A stretch of 64,000 nucleotides of DNA from Zygotorulaspora mrakii (Eukaryota > Ascomycota > Saccharomycetes > Saccharomycetales > Saccharomycetaceae): NCBI RefSeq assembly GCF_013402915.1, contig NC_050725.1, forward strand, positions 930,001 to 994,000, in the 5' to 3' direction. Position numbers and translations under genes: made by a program. Shown here one piece after another: positions 48,615 to 57,693 of this stretch. Under the pieces are notes generated by a model. It made no database searches. It saw only the letters and a program-made list of their open reading frames with translations, and was not told the origin of the DNA. How positions within the stretch are numbered: the stretch's first letter is position 1; every line of letters begins with the position of its first letter.

Positions 48615-51275
48615 TTAGTGTCTATTGAAAAATTTGGCAATTCTGCTGCTAGATCCATCTCGTTGACTGTCATCATATGGTAAGAGATTATTTTCCTCTT
48701 CTAGACTAGACGTAGTATGCATGCGAGATTGCTGAACTTTGCGGATCAATAAGTTTGCATCTTCCGGCCTAACACGGGGGTATTTTCTAGGCCTCACCTC
48801 AGGATCAGCATATTCTTCAAAGTTGTTGTTCTTCAGAAGCTCGATACACTGTTTTAACTCTGTAAATGTGGCTTGCAATGACTTGATGTTGTTTTCTATG
48901 GAATTTATCGAGCGGCCAAACCCATTTATTGAAGGTGAATTGACAGTCAAGGGTGATTGAATTTCTCCCACATTTCTACTGCTTTCATCTTCGGTTGTTG
49001 GGAAAATTCTTGGTATAATGCTTTCCAAATATTTCATGTCGACCTCAAAATTATGGACACTTTCCTGTGAAAGATGTGTCGGAGTGCCGTGAAGCAAAAT
49101 CTCCAGAAATTGACTGGTTAAGGAATCAAATTCCCTGAAGATCAGCAAGGTTTGTACACTATAGGGAAGATTTACCAATGTCGAGGAGAACATCATTTCC
49201 AAGAACTGGGCTATATCCACAATTGAAATATCAGGATCATTACGAGCTGTAGACGCTTGCCAGTCTAATTCAACGGTTTCCAAAATATCTGAAACCTTTG
49301 AGTCAATCAGCTGTATCAGCTTTGTCTCGGCATATTTGCGGCTTTCTGCATAGCTTCTTATGGATGACAGTTTGATCTCCATAGCTGGGTTTTGCATGAT
49401 ATTTTCTTTTGACATAAGTGCACTAAACTCCTTAGCTGCTATGACAAAGTAATCAAGATTGACAAGGATTTGTGCAATCTCTTCCCTTGATGTAGTGTCT
49501 AACTTACCCCTGATCTTTTCATTAATAACTTTGCTAAAGATAGTGTCCATAGTTTTCACCAGTGTGTTGCTTAAAGTGTGCAATTCGTGCCGGTAATAAC
49601 TTCCAATGAAATGCACTAACTTGCTATAAGTTTTTTTAAGTAGTGTGTATGTCATAGGGTATAGAGGCGAAAACGGTAATGTTACTATAAATTCACCATT
49701 CTGCTTCATAGCAGACTCTTGTATTTTGGTTATCTCATCTTCTTTAATCCAACAAATTTTCAGTACTTTTTCATACAGAGTTCGGTCATTAATGGTTAGA
49801 GGCATAAAGTCGTCGTCATTCAATAATATCTCGAATTCTTTTTGTAACTCCAATATGTTTAACTGGCAATAACTACCAAACACGGATATCAGAATATTGT
49901 ATAATGGTTCAATGTTCACTTTGAAGTTTTCTAGAATGGAAATGTAAATCCCCATAAAGTCCTTAAACTCCACCAACTCTTGCTCAGATTTAAGTTTCTC
50001 ATTCAAAAAATATTTCAGATAGGGTTCTAAACGTTTCAGTAAACCATCCCAGAATTCATTAGTAGAGTTGTAATTGTTATTTGCTAATATGAAGTCTGTT
50101 GATTTATTCAAGTTTATGTCATACAACAGAAAGCCAAGAAGTTTGAGGAAATAGGCCTTGAAGCTTTCTAGATTTAGTTGCTGAGCGAATGGATCACTTG
50201 AAATATCAAGATTACCATTAGATGTTTGTTTTTGAGATTTTTTCCATAGAAGTGGATCTATTAACTTTGTCTTCCTGAAGTTATATTCCTTGGTAAATTC
50301 GGAGATTAGGTATGGTTGTTGATTTAAGCTTTGAAAAATGAGAATTGAATCATGGAATTCATTCAGATGAAAAAAGCTTTCTAGATTAATTTTCTCAAGG
50401 GTACTTTCATTTCTTAATGATATTTCGACCGGAGAATTGAATTTGAAAATTCCCAATTTCATTGTGTCTTTCTTTTCTAGCCATTCAGGTACCAACTCTT
50501 TACTATATACGTTAAATGTAGCCTCTCCAACATGACTGAGATTTTTACCCAAATTTACGTTGAAGGAGTTTTTAATTTTGTTGATACATTCATCCTTGAT
50601 AGCAGACTTCAAAAACGGAATGGAGTCGTAGATCTCCTTCAAAAATTGGAAATTATAGTTTTTGAAGTCTTGTAAGTATATTTTCTCGAGACTATCCAAG
50701 TTTTGTAACGCTTTGAAAAAATCTGCTTCGACTATGAGCTCTTGGCATTTGTTTGATAATTCTAAAATCTGCAAAACTTTAGTAATCAATATCGTTGCCT
50801 CTGATATCTTCAACGATGTCTTCTTATTACTAACGTATGCCTGCTTTTTCATGATTACTTCGTTTGTGGAATACGTAAGGTTTTCTTGTAGGTCATTCAC
50901 TTCTTGCAATAACGAGTTATCGATTATATCCTGAATTTTTGATATCTGTCCAATAGAATTCTTCAGTTTGTCATTCAATTTAGCATCTTGAAGTAGTTGA
51001 GTTTCCAATCCATCGAAATTGTCGTCTACAGAGCTACACAATTCATCAGTAGCAGATTCCAAGTTTTTATTCTCAACACTTGTCCTTAAAAAGGGAACCC
51101 ATTTATCAAACACTTGTGGGTCTAAATCAAATGTACTTTCATCGGATGCAGAAAATGTACCACTCTTAGAAGAGATATTTCCAGCATCAATTGCCGAAAC
51201 CAAAGTGGATGGAGCCGAAGACAACAGTATCTTCTGAAACTCTTGCGTCAACGGGTACTGACCCTCCTGATCCAT
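48615..51275 (-). CDS. SEC15: Sec15 exocyst subunit
   Basis: Exocyst subunit that receives Sec4-GTP and tethers secretory vesicles at the bud plasma membrane. The 886-residue product (910 in S. cerevisiae) starts at ATG 51275 (MDQEGQYPLTQEFQKILLSS). It is largely helical: an N-terminal coiled coil near residues 90-160 (LKNSIGQISKIQDIIDNSLL onward), then a long CATCHR-type helical rod. The C-terminal part carries conserved blocks (DWQASTARNDPDISIVDIAQ, LVNLPYSVQTLLIFREFDSL). It follows TAN1, as YGL233W follows YGL232W. Confidence 0.95.
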   Translation of the reverse strand: MDQEGQYPLTQEFQKILLSSAPSTLVSAIDAGNISSKSGTFSASDESTFDLDPQVFDKWVPFLRTSVENKNLESATDELCSSVDDNFDGLETQLLQDAKLNDKLKNSIGQISKIQDIIDNSLLQEVNDLQENLTYSTNEVIMKKQAYVSNKKTSLKISEATILITKVLQILELSNKCQELIVEADFFKALQNLDSLEKIYLQDFKNYNFQFLKEIYDSIPFLKSAIKDECINKIKNSFNVNLGKNLSHVGEATFNVYSKELVPEWLEKKDTMKLGIFKFNSPVEISLRNESTLEKINLESFFHLNEFHDSILIFQSLNQQPYLISEFTKEYNFRKTKLIDPLLWKKSQKQTSNGNLDISSDPFAQQLNLESFKAYFLKLLGFLLYDINLNKSTDFILANNNYNSTNEFWDGLLKRLEPYLKYFLNEKLKSEQELVEFKDFMGIYISILENFKVNIEPLYNILISVFGSYCQLNILELQKEFEILLNDDDFMPLTINDRTLYEKVLKICWIKEDEITKIQESAMKQNGEFIVTLPFSPLYPMTYTLLKKTYSKLVHFIGSYYRHELHTLSNTLVKTMDTIFSKVINEKIRGKLDTTSREEIAQILVNLDYFVIAAKEFSALMSKENIMQNPAMEIKLSSIRSYAESRKYAETKLIQLIDSKVSDILETVELDWQASTARNDPDISIVDIAQFLEMMFSSTLVNLPYSVQTLLIFREFDSLTSQFLEILLHGTPTHLSQESVHNFEVDMKYLESIIPRIFPTTEDESSRNVGEIQSPLTVNSPSINGFGRSINSIENNIKSLQATFTELKQCIELLKNNNFEEYADPEVRPRKYPRVRPEDANLLIRKVQQSRMHTTSSLEEENNLLPYDDSQRDGSSSRIAKFFNRH

Positions 51276-51783
51276 TGGTAGCTCAGCAAACGAGATTGCA
51301 GTATAAAAAAAAACTGGCTTAGGCAGAAACAGTTTTACGGCTTATCTGCTTATAAGTAATGAATAGAAACAACAGCGGCTGATCTATTGCAACATGCATC
51401 TGTCAGTATTCGAAGCCTTGAATATTTCTGAAGGAGCGCTAAGGCATTTACATCCGCGCTAAAGTCGGGTAAACGATAAGTGATATATCTATATAAAAGA
51501 ACAGATGATTCTTTGTAAGCGGAGGAGGTCATAAAATTCTCGTGGCTCCACATCGTGGTCAATTCACCAACCATACGTTCAAAGCCAGCTGCATTGGTTC
51601 TTGAGCGTCTCAAAGAGCTAAGTTCAGAAGATATCTTCATATTTTATAATTTGAAGATGTAAGTTAATATTTGAAAGTTCGAGTTCATTGATTAAATGAC
51701 ATGTTAAATATTTATCTATTTATTTTCAAATGTCTTTGAATTCTTCTTAATTGACTTACAAATTTTTTGTACCGAATTTTGCT
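51276..51783. other. DUG1-SEC15 spacer with Reb1-type site
   Basis: A 508-bp spacer between tandem minus-strand genes. CGGGTAA at 51466-51472 (TTACCCG on the minus strand) is a Reb1-type core about 190 bp before SEC15. A 96-codon ATG frame (51350-51640) covers much of the region; see the separate entry. Confidence 0.55.
51350..51640 (-). CDS. Doubtful 96-residue ORF upstream of SEC15
   Basis: ATG at 51640 opens a 96-codon frame beginning MKISSELSSLRRSRTNAAGF, with ordinary-looking codon use and no membrane span. I do not recognise the protein, and S. cerevisiae has no gene at the corresponding place. Reading it as a gene would leave SEC15 only 74 bp of upstream DNA and put a Reb1-type site inside its coding region. 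SEC15 promoter is therefore the more likely reading, but a lineage-specific small gene cannot be excluded. Confidence 0.25.
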   Translation of the reverse strand: MKISSELSSLRRSRTNAAGFERMVGELTTMWSHENFMTSSAYKESSVLLYRYITYRLPDFSADVNALALLQKYSRLRILTDACCNRSAAVVSIHYL

Positions 51784-53328
51784 TTACTTTCCTTCTGCAA
51801 CGGCATAGTAATGCAAATAGGCTGCCATAGTTTTCATCCCATTAACATAGTTGCTAATATCTAGCTTTTCGTTAACGGAGTGTGCACCATCATCACCTCT
51901 GCCCATTGGTAACAGCAATACGCTCGTTTTCAATTGCTGCTCAAATGTCAGCGTGATAGGAATGGAACCACCTTCTCTAGTCAAGTCTGGACTGACTCCG
52001 TATACCAATTCAGTTGCCTTTGAAGCCGCAGTGAAAGATGTGTTGTTAGGGTCAGAAATCCAGTAATCGCCATCATGTATCAACTCGGTTTTACAAGTGT
52101 TTGGAGATTCCAGCTTGCTAAAGACTTTATCACAATGGGCAATAACCAGCTTATTTAATTTTTCAGAGTCCATGTCAGGAACAGTTCTAATAGAGAATTT
52201 ACCATGGACTTTTGCAGGAACAACAGTTTTTGCACCTTGTGAAGAAAACGCTCCTTCCACACCATGGAGCGACAAAGAAGGATATCTCCATCTGTGCATC
52301 AAGATGTCTTTTGGATTTTTGTACAGGCTTGTGTCTGAACCACTGGCAGCATTCAAGTCGTCCAAAGTGAAATCGATCCCATCGTATAACTTAGCTTCCT
52401 TTTCTGTTAGCGGAGCCACCATGTCATCAACACCATCAATCAGGATTTTACCTTTTGAATCAACCAGCGATCCCAAAACCTGAACTAAATCGACCATGGG
52501 TTCTGCTATAATACCACCAAATATACCCGAATGTAAATCAGCACCGGGCCCCTCAATCGTCGTCTGATAGTAGTTGCATCCTCTCAAACCGTACGTTAAA
52601 ACCGGCTTCGTGGTGCCCAACCAATAGTTGTCACTAATGCAAACCGCATCGGTTCCCTTGAAATACTTGTCAGCTTCCTCCACGATAAGACCATCCAATC
52701 CAATCGACCCGGATTCCTCCATTCCTTCAAAGCACGTGATCAGGTTAACGGGCAACTCAAATCCTGATTCCTTGTAGGCCTGCACAACATTAAACCACCC
52801 GATAACAGGTCCGGTATCATCTGTGCTGCCTCTTGCCCTCATCAACTGCTTTTCCTCATCCACGTATAACTCGAAAGGTTCAGTATCCCATCCGTCTTCA
52901 AACGAAGCTGGCTGAACATCGTAATGCCCATAAACAACAATCGTCTTCTTCTTGGGATCGTTCCCATAGCGTGACAGAACCACGGGTGGCAACTGTAGAT
53001 TTTCATCTTCCACCGGTGGCGGTTGCGTCCCCAAATGTTTTAACTGAATATCGGTGAACCCAATTCTCTGCAACTCCCCGACGAGGAAATGCGCCTTCCT
53101 CACAACCATAGGTCTCAGGCTCTCGTCTCCGGAGACCGCTGGAATCTTAACTGCTTTCCCAAGCGTATCAATGAATTGTGGTTTTAATTCATCGATCTTT
53201 GCGAATACCTTACCATATGGGAACTCTGCTGCACTACTCATTATTTTCCGATTTTGCGATACCAAATTCAAACTGGAGCCTACTCTAATCACCTTCGAAA
53301 CTGTTGCCAACGTCAGTCTGACACTCAT
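51784..53328 (-). CDS. DUG1: Dug1 Cys-Gly metallodipeptidase
   Basis: M20-family zinc/manganese dipeptidase that splits Cys-Gly in glutathione degradation. ATG at 53328 gives 514 residues, ATG at 53241 gives 485; S. cerevisiae Dug1 has 481 and matches the shorter form (MSSAAEFPYGKVFAKIDELK). The extra 29 residues (MSVRLTLATVSKVIRVGSSL...) contain Arg and Lys but no acidic residue, which resembles a mitochondrial presequence. Metal-binding segments are intact: VVYGHYDVQP, STDDTGP, CFEGMEESGS, ISDNYWLG and the C-terminal MGRGDDGAHSVNEKLDI. It lies beside the divergent YFR045W-like carrier, as in S. cerevisiae. Confidence 0.95.
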   Translation of the reverse strand: MSVRLTLATVSKVIRVGSSLNLVSQNRKIMSSAAEFPYGKVFAKIDELKPQFIDTLGKAVKIPAVSGDESLRPMVVRKAHFLVGELQRIGFTDIQLKHLGTQPPPVEDENLQLPPVVLSRYGNDPKKKTIVVYGHYDVQPASFEDGWDTEPFELYVDEEKQLMRARGSTDDTGPVIGWFNVVQAYKESGFELPVNLITCFEGMEESGSIGLDGLIVEEADKYFKGTDAVCISDNYWLGTTKPVLTYGLRGCNYYQTTIEGPGADLHSGIFGGIIAEPMVDLVQVLGSLVDSKGKILIDGVDDMVAPLTEKEAKLYDGIDFTLDDLNAASGSDTSLYKNPKDILMHRWRYPSLSLHGVEGAFSSQGAKTVVPAKVHGKFSIRTVPDMDSEKLNKLVIAHCDKVFSKLESPNTCKTELIHDGDYWISDPNNTSFTAASKATELVYGVSPDLTREGGSIPITLTFEQQLKTSVLLLPMGRGDDGAHSVNEKLDISNYVNGMKTMAAYLHYYAVAEGK

Positions 53329-53747
53329 ATACCACCTAGCTGAATCCAAATCAGTTTCTCTGGCTGTGCCACCTGCAATTCTTCATTTCTCACAATCTGT
53401 CATCTCACCTCCCCTTCCTTCCAGCTGTCAGGTTCCTTGGTGAACAGAATCGCTATCAGACAAAACTAGACAACAACGGAAAAGCCAAGGATTCCACGCA
53501 GTCCGGAAGCGGAAGGCGAGAGCCCTAAAAAAAGGACGTGAATTTAGGGCTAGGGTTAGGGCTGAGCCCTAACCCTAAAAAGCTAGGGCACGGAGCTTGT
53601 GATATCGCGTCGAACGATAATATGATAATGTTATAGTATTGGAACATATATGTAAATCACAGTTAGAATAAGCTCAAATGAAGGAAATACATGGCCTTTT
53701 GAGGAGTACTAGCGCTACTGAACCTAGGTGCGTGCCCACTGCTTGTC
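53329..53747. other. DUG1-carrier divergent promoter region
   Basis: A 419-bp spacer between the DUG1 long start and the carrier first exon, dominated by a compact cluster of TTAGGG/AGCCCTAA sites (53521-53578). An ATG at 53678 opens a frame that reads into the carrier intron and looks non-functional. Confidence 0.6.
53521..53578. promoter_or_regulatory. Dense Tbf1-type cluster with palindrome
   Basis: Five perfect matches to ARCCCTAA on either strand lie within 58 bp: 53521-53528, 53544-53551, 53556-53563, 53565-53572 and 53571-53578, with a further partial CTAGGGC just after. TTAGGGCTGAGCCCTAA (53556-53572) is a perfect palindrome around a central G. The cluster is about 190 bp from the DUG1 long ATG and 170 bp from the carrier ATG. 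Confidence 0.75.
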
Positions 53748-54844
53748 ATGACAGGAGAAGTATGTGTTATGTGGTGGGATTTGGGCGGCCTGCCGCCCAA
53801 ATCCGGTGGAGTTTCAAGTGTAATTCAGAGTTTACTAACGTGAGTTTGGCTTCTTTTCCATCTATACAGAATGAGCTAATGTCACAGATAGCTGCAGGCA
53901 GCGCGGCTGCGATTTTCCAGACCAGTGCGACGTATCCGTTCGAATTTCTCAAGACGGGAATGCAACTGCGTCGAGCGCTGCCAGCGGCACCGGTGTTCAA
54001 TATGATGCATCCAATCAAGCTGTATTTCGCCGGGTGTTCCGCCCTGAACGTCGGCGCAGTGGTGAAGACGAGCTCCAGGTTCGTCACATTCGAGAAGGCA
54101 TGTCGACTTATGCGGGATCCCAGTCTGCCCTCCAATGCCGCACTGTCTGGGCCACGACTTCTGGCGGCGGGGACCATAACGGGCTTCATGGAGAGCATGT
54201 GGATCATCCCGTTCGAGAATATCAAGGTGACGATGATTGAAAATGCTCTGACGGTTTCTAGCAGGTTGTCTGGTGAGCCGGAAGCGCAAAAGGTGGCCAA
54301 TAAAGCAAACACTAGGGCCACCTTTCACAATCCAAAGCCAAAATTGTCGCAAGCCGAGTTGACTTTTATGCATTATGAGAAACATCCGTCAGTTCATTTT
54401 TTTCCGGCACTCAAGGAAATCTACTCAACGAGAGGTCTGAGAGGGTTTTTTCAGGGTGCGATGCCTACTATCTTCCGACAAATTGGTAATTCAACAGTCA
54501 GGTTCACCACTTATACCACCCTAAAAAACTTTATTTCACCTTCGAAACCGTTGAATGAATTTTACGCATTTGGGTTTGGCTTCCTATCATCCTGCTCTGT
54601 CGTAGCGCTAACGCAACCAATCGATGTTGTTAAAACTAGAATGCAGAGTAAATATGCCTGGAAGAGTTATAAGAATTCTATAAATTGTGCCTACAGAATT
54701 TTTGTAGAGGAGGGATTTACTCATCTTTGGAAGGGTTGGGTACCCCGACTATTCAAAGTTGGGCTATCAGGAGGTATCTCGTTTGGAGTTTATCAATACG
54801 TTGAGAATTTAATTACAGTTATGGAACACAAGGGCTATTTATGA
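53748..54844 (+). CDS. Mitochondrial carrier, YFR045W-like, two exons
   Basis: Member of the mitochondrial carrier family (SLC25), likely in the inner membrane, substrate unknown. I read it as join(53748..53759, 53870..54844), giving MTGE plus NELMSQIAAGSAAAIFQTSA and onward, 328 residues. The intron begins GTATGT, carries TACTAAC at 53832-53838 and ends CAG. The three carrier signatures are YPFEFLKT, IPFENIKV and QPIDVVKTRMQ, each with the P-x-D/E-x-x-K pattern. An unspliced frame from 53678 gives 388 residues with an N terminus unlike any carrier. The S. cerevisiae orthologue YFR045W also has an intron. Gene order next to DUG1 agrees. Confidence 0.9.
53760..53869 (+). other. Intron of the YFR045W-like carrier
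   Basis: A 110-bp intron with consensus GTATGT (53760-53765), TACTAAC (53832-53838) and CAG (53867-53869) after a pyrimidine-rich tract. It has no stop in one frame, so a frame-based search reads straight through it. Confidence 0.9.
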
Positions 54845-54927
54845 ACGGATTAAATCCAAAAATTAATTTTTATATTCAATTATGTGATAAAAATGACATT
54901 ACGTCGAAATATAATATACAATGTCCT

Positions 54928-57306
54928 CTAATACAGATTTAGACAGTTATCAATAACACAGCCAGGTTGACCTTCTTCTTTCGTTACCAAAGAGCCAATT
55001 TCAAATACGGTTTCATTAGCTTCCTCTAGTAGTTCCTTAACTCTGGAGACATTCTCCTTCTTAACAATTAAAACCATACCGATACCCATATTGAATGTTT
55101 TCAAAATGTCATCGACTGGAATATCACCAGCTTTTCCAAACCATTTGAAAACCGGAGGAATGGTCCATGTGGACATATCAACTTTGGCTTGAAGATGACT
55201 TGGAAGCGCTCTTGGAATGTTTTCAACCAGACCACCACCTGTTATGTGCGCTAAACCTAACAGTAATTTCTCTTTGATACTTGGTAACAGCTGTTTGACA
55301 TATATTCTAGTTGGAACCAAAGTACCTTCAGCTAACGTCTTTGAACTATCCCATGGACATTCAGAAGCATATGACAATCCTTTGTGTTCAATAACCTTTC
55401 TCACCAATGAGAACCCATTAGAATGAAGACCGTCAGATGCAAGACCTAAAAGAACATTCCCTGCCTCCATGTCTTCAATCTTGGGTAAAATATCACCCTT
55501 TCTAACGGCACCAACAGCAGTACCATTGGTATCATAATGGCCAGCAGGATACATACCAGGCATTTCGGATGTTTCACCACCAACTAATGCGCACCCACTT
55601 TGAATACAGCCATCAGCAACACCAGACACAAAATCTGAGGCAATTTTGATATCTAAGGCTCCTGTAGCGAAGTAATCCAGAAATAATAATGGCTCAGCAC
55701 CCTGAACAACTAAATCATTAACATTCATTGCTACAAGATCGATACCAACAGTGTCGTGAATGTTTGATTCTTGGGCAATCATTAATTTTGTACCAACACC
55801 ATCAGTAGCTGCGACCAGTAGTGTATCATCAAGGTTGAACCCTGCTCCTTTCAAGTCAAACACACCACCAAATCCGCCGATATCGGAGTCTGCGCCTGGA
55901 CGGGAGGTAGATTTAACGTTGTTTTTGATCTTTTGAACGAATGCATTACCATTGTCGACAGAAACACCGGCTTCAGCATAAGTAATACCGGACGATTTCG
56001 CAGCTTTGAAAGCTCTGTGGGCAATATCCTTTCTAAAGTATCTATTTTGGAATTTAATACATTCAACTGCTTCATAGGCCCTATCAACTGCTTCTCTCAA
56101 GGTTGAAGCAACTGCAGAAGCAGCAATAACCCTTCCACCGGCGGTAACAATCTTACCATCTGCTCGTTTAGCAGTACCTGCGTGGAAAACAAAGGTGTTT
56201 TGAGGTAAGTTATCTCTATCTATGGTAATCTCGTCTCCCTTGGCGTAGCTCTCTGGATAGCCACCAGCAGCTAAAACTACAGTTGTAGCAAAAGTGTTTT
56301 CTTTTATCTTGAGACTCACTGAGTCAAGTCTATGTTCTGCTGCGGCCAGAAATACTTCAGCTAAATCTGTATCGTCTGACAAAAGCGGAAGAACAGTTTG
56401 AGTCTCCGGATCACCGAATCTTACATTATACTCCAAAACTTTTGGACCATCCTTAGTCAGGATTATACCAGTGAACAACACACCGACAAATGGTAAGCGG
56501 TCTTTCCTCATACCATCAATACTAGGTTTGATGATTTCAGAATCGATTTCCTTCAAAAGCTTTGGAGATGCAGCTGGCGCAGGTGCATATGCACCCATTC
56601 CACCAGTGTTCAGTCCAGTATCATTTTCGCCAATTCTCTTATGGTCTTGGGCTGGCGGTAAATTAAAGTAAATGTAGCCATCGGATAAAGTTAGGATAGA
56701 AATTTCATCACCTTCTAAAAACTCCTCAATAACAACAGAATCACCGGCAGCGCCAAATTGTCTTTCAACCATGATGACTTTTAAAGCTTCTTGGGCCTCT
56801 TCCTTTGTAGTTGGTATAAGAACACCTTTGCCGGCAGCGATACCATCAGCTTTCAAAACGACATTGTAATCAACGGTATCCAAATATTTCTTAGCTTCAT
56901 CATAATTTGAAAAATTGGCATAACGAGCAGTTGGGATATTGTGTCTGGCCATGAAATCTTTGGAGAACGTCTTAGATCCTTCGAAAACAGCAGCCTTTGC
57001 AGACGGACCAAAAACGGGTACACCAATTTTGGCAAAAACATCTGAGATTCCATCTACAAGTGGTTGCTCTGGACCGGGAACGACCAAACCAATTTCATGT
57101 TGCGAAGCAAATTGAGCCAATTTCTCGAAGTTGGAAGGAGAGAGATTCAATTCTGGGACATTAACAATTTTTCCCTCACTATCCTTGCCAGTACCACCGT
57201 TGCCTGGGCACACATATATTTTTCCCACACTCTTGGATTGCTCGAGCTTCCAAACCAAAGCATGTTCTCTACCACCGTTCCCTAAAACTAAAATGTTTAA
57301 AGACAT
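54928..57306 (-). CDS. ADE5,7: Bifunctional GAR synthetase / AIR synthetase
   Basis: Two de novo purine enzymes fused in one cytosolic chain: phosphoribosylamine-glycine ligase (about residues 1-430) and phosphoribosylformylglycinamidine cyclo-ligase (about 440-792). ATG at 57306 (MSLNILVLGNGGREHALVWK) gives 792 residues (802 in S. cerevisiae); the longer frame starts at TTG. The ligase half shows the GNGGREHAL loop, the ATP-grasp segment LKADGIAAGKGVLIP, and VLEYNVRFGDPETQ. The cyclase half shows DIGGFGGVFDLK, ATDGVGTKLMIA and HITGGGLVENIPR. No TGACTC (Bas1/Gcn4) site was seen upstream. Confidence 0.98.
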   Translation of the reverse strand: MSLNILVLGNGGREHALVWKLEQSKSVGKIYVCPGNGGTGKDSEGKIVNVPELNLSPSNFEKLAQFASQHEIGLVVPGPEQPLVDGISDVFAKIGVPVFGPSAKAAVFEGSKTFSKDFMARHNIPTARYANFSNYDEAKKYLDTVDYNVVLKADGIAAGKGVLIPTTKEEAQEALKVIMVERQFGAAGDSVVIEEFLEGDEISILTLSDGYIYFNLPPAQDHKRIGENDTGLNTGGMGAYAPAPAASPKLLKEIDSEIIKPSIDGMRKDRLPFVGVLFTGIILTKDGPKVLEYNVRFGDPETQTVLPLLSDDTDLAEVFLAAAEHRLDSVSLKIKENTFATTVVLAAGGYPESYAKGDEITIDRDNLPQNTFVFHAGTAKRADGKIVTAGGRVIAASAVASTLREAVDRAYEAVECIKFQNRYFRKDIAHRAFKAAKSSGITYAEAGVSVDNGNAFVQKIKNNVKSTSRPGADSDIGGFGGVFDLKGAGFNLDDTLLVAATDGVGTKLMIAQESNIHDTVGIDLVAMNVNDLVVQGAEPLLFLDYFATGALDIKIASDFVSGVADGCIQSGCALVGGETSEMPGMYPAGHYDTNGTAVGAVRKGDILPKIEDMEAGNVLLGLASDGLHSNGFSLVRKVIEHKGLSYASECPWDSSKTLAEGTLVPTRIYVKQLLPSIKEKLLLGLAHITGGGLVENIPRALPSHLQAKVDMSTWTIPPVFKWFGKAGDIPVDDILKTFNMGIGMVLIVKKENVSRVKELLEEANETVFEIGSLVTKEEGQPGCVIDNCLNLY

Positions 57307-57693
57307 TTCGCTGATGCACAACTTTCCTGGTGACTATAGTAATATTCAAGGCAAATACTCTAAGATGCAGGGCACCTAATCAATTGTAATGATCTTATCG
57401 AGGTAAACAGGACAGTCAGAAAAGCCTTTTGTTATAGATTTCCCACTTATATTAATTTTTCACTAAACTCTAACTAATTTCTCACTTCAAAGATCGATGA
57501 GATACCATATTAGAAAAGTGCTGCAGAAGTCATTTTTTTTTTTTTCATGTTTTTTTGAAAAAAAATGCTTCGCATCGGAATCGAATGGCTTTTATTATGA
57601 GAATTCAAGAGCTGATTAATTGAGATTCAGGCTGCTGTGCGGGAATATCTGACCTCTATGGCATAATCAGCAACCACGGGTACCCAAAGAGTA
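57307..57693. other. ADE5,7-MTO1 divergent promoter
   Basis: A 387-bp divergent spacer with a 14-T tract (about 57533-57546) followed by a second T run, a typical nucleosome-depleting element. I searched by eye for TGACTC and found none. Confidence 0.55.

Noticed and set aside
53678..53759. N-terminal 64 codons of the unspliced 388-codon carrier frame
   Set aside because: The first 27 codons lie before a consensus intron and the rest lie within it; the residues do not resemble a carrier N terminus, and splicing from this ATG gives an immediate stop.
53767..54321. 184-codon minus-strand frame across the carrier gene
   Set aside because: Antisense to the carrier exon and intron; no supporting motif.
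57571..57585. Possible tRNA-like B box (CGGAATCGAATGG)
   Set aside because: No matching A box, acceptor stem or cloverleaf could be drawn around it.
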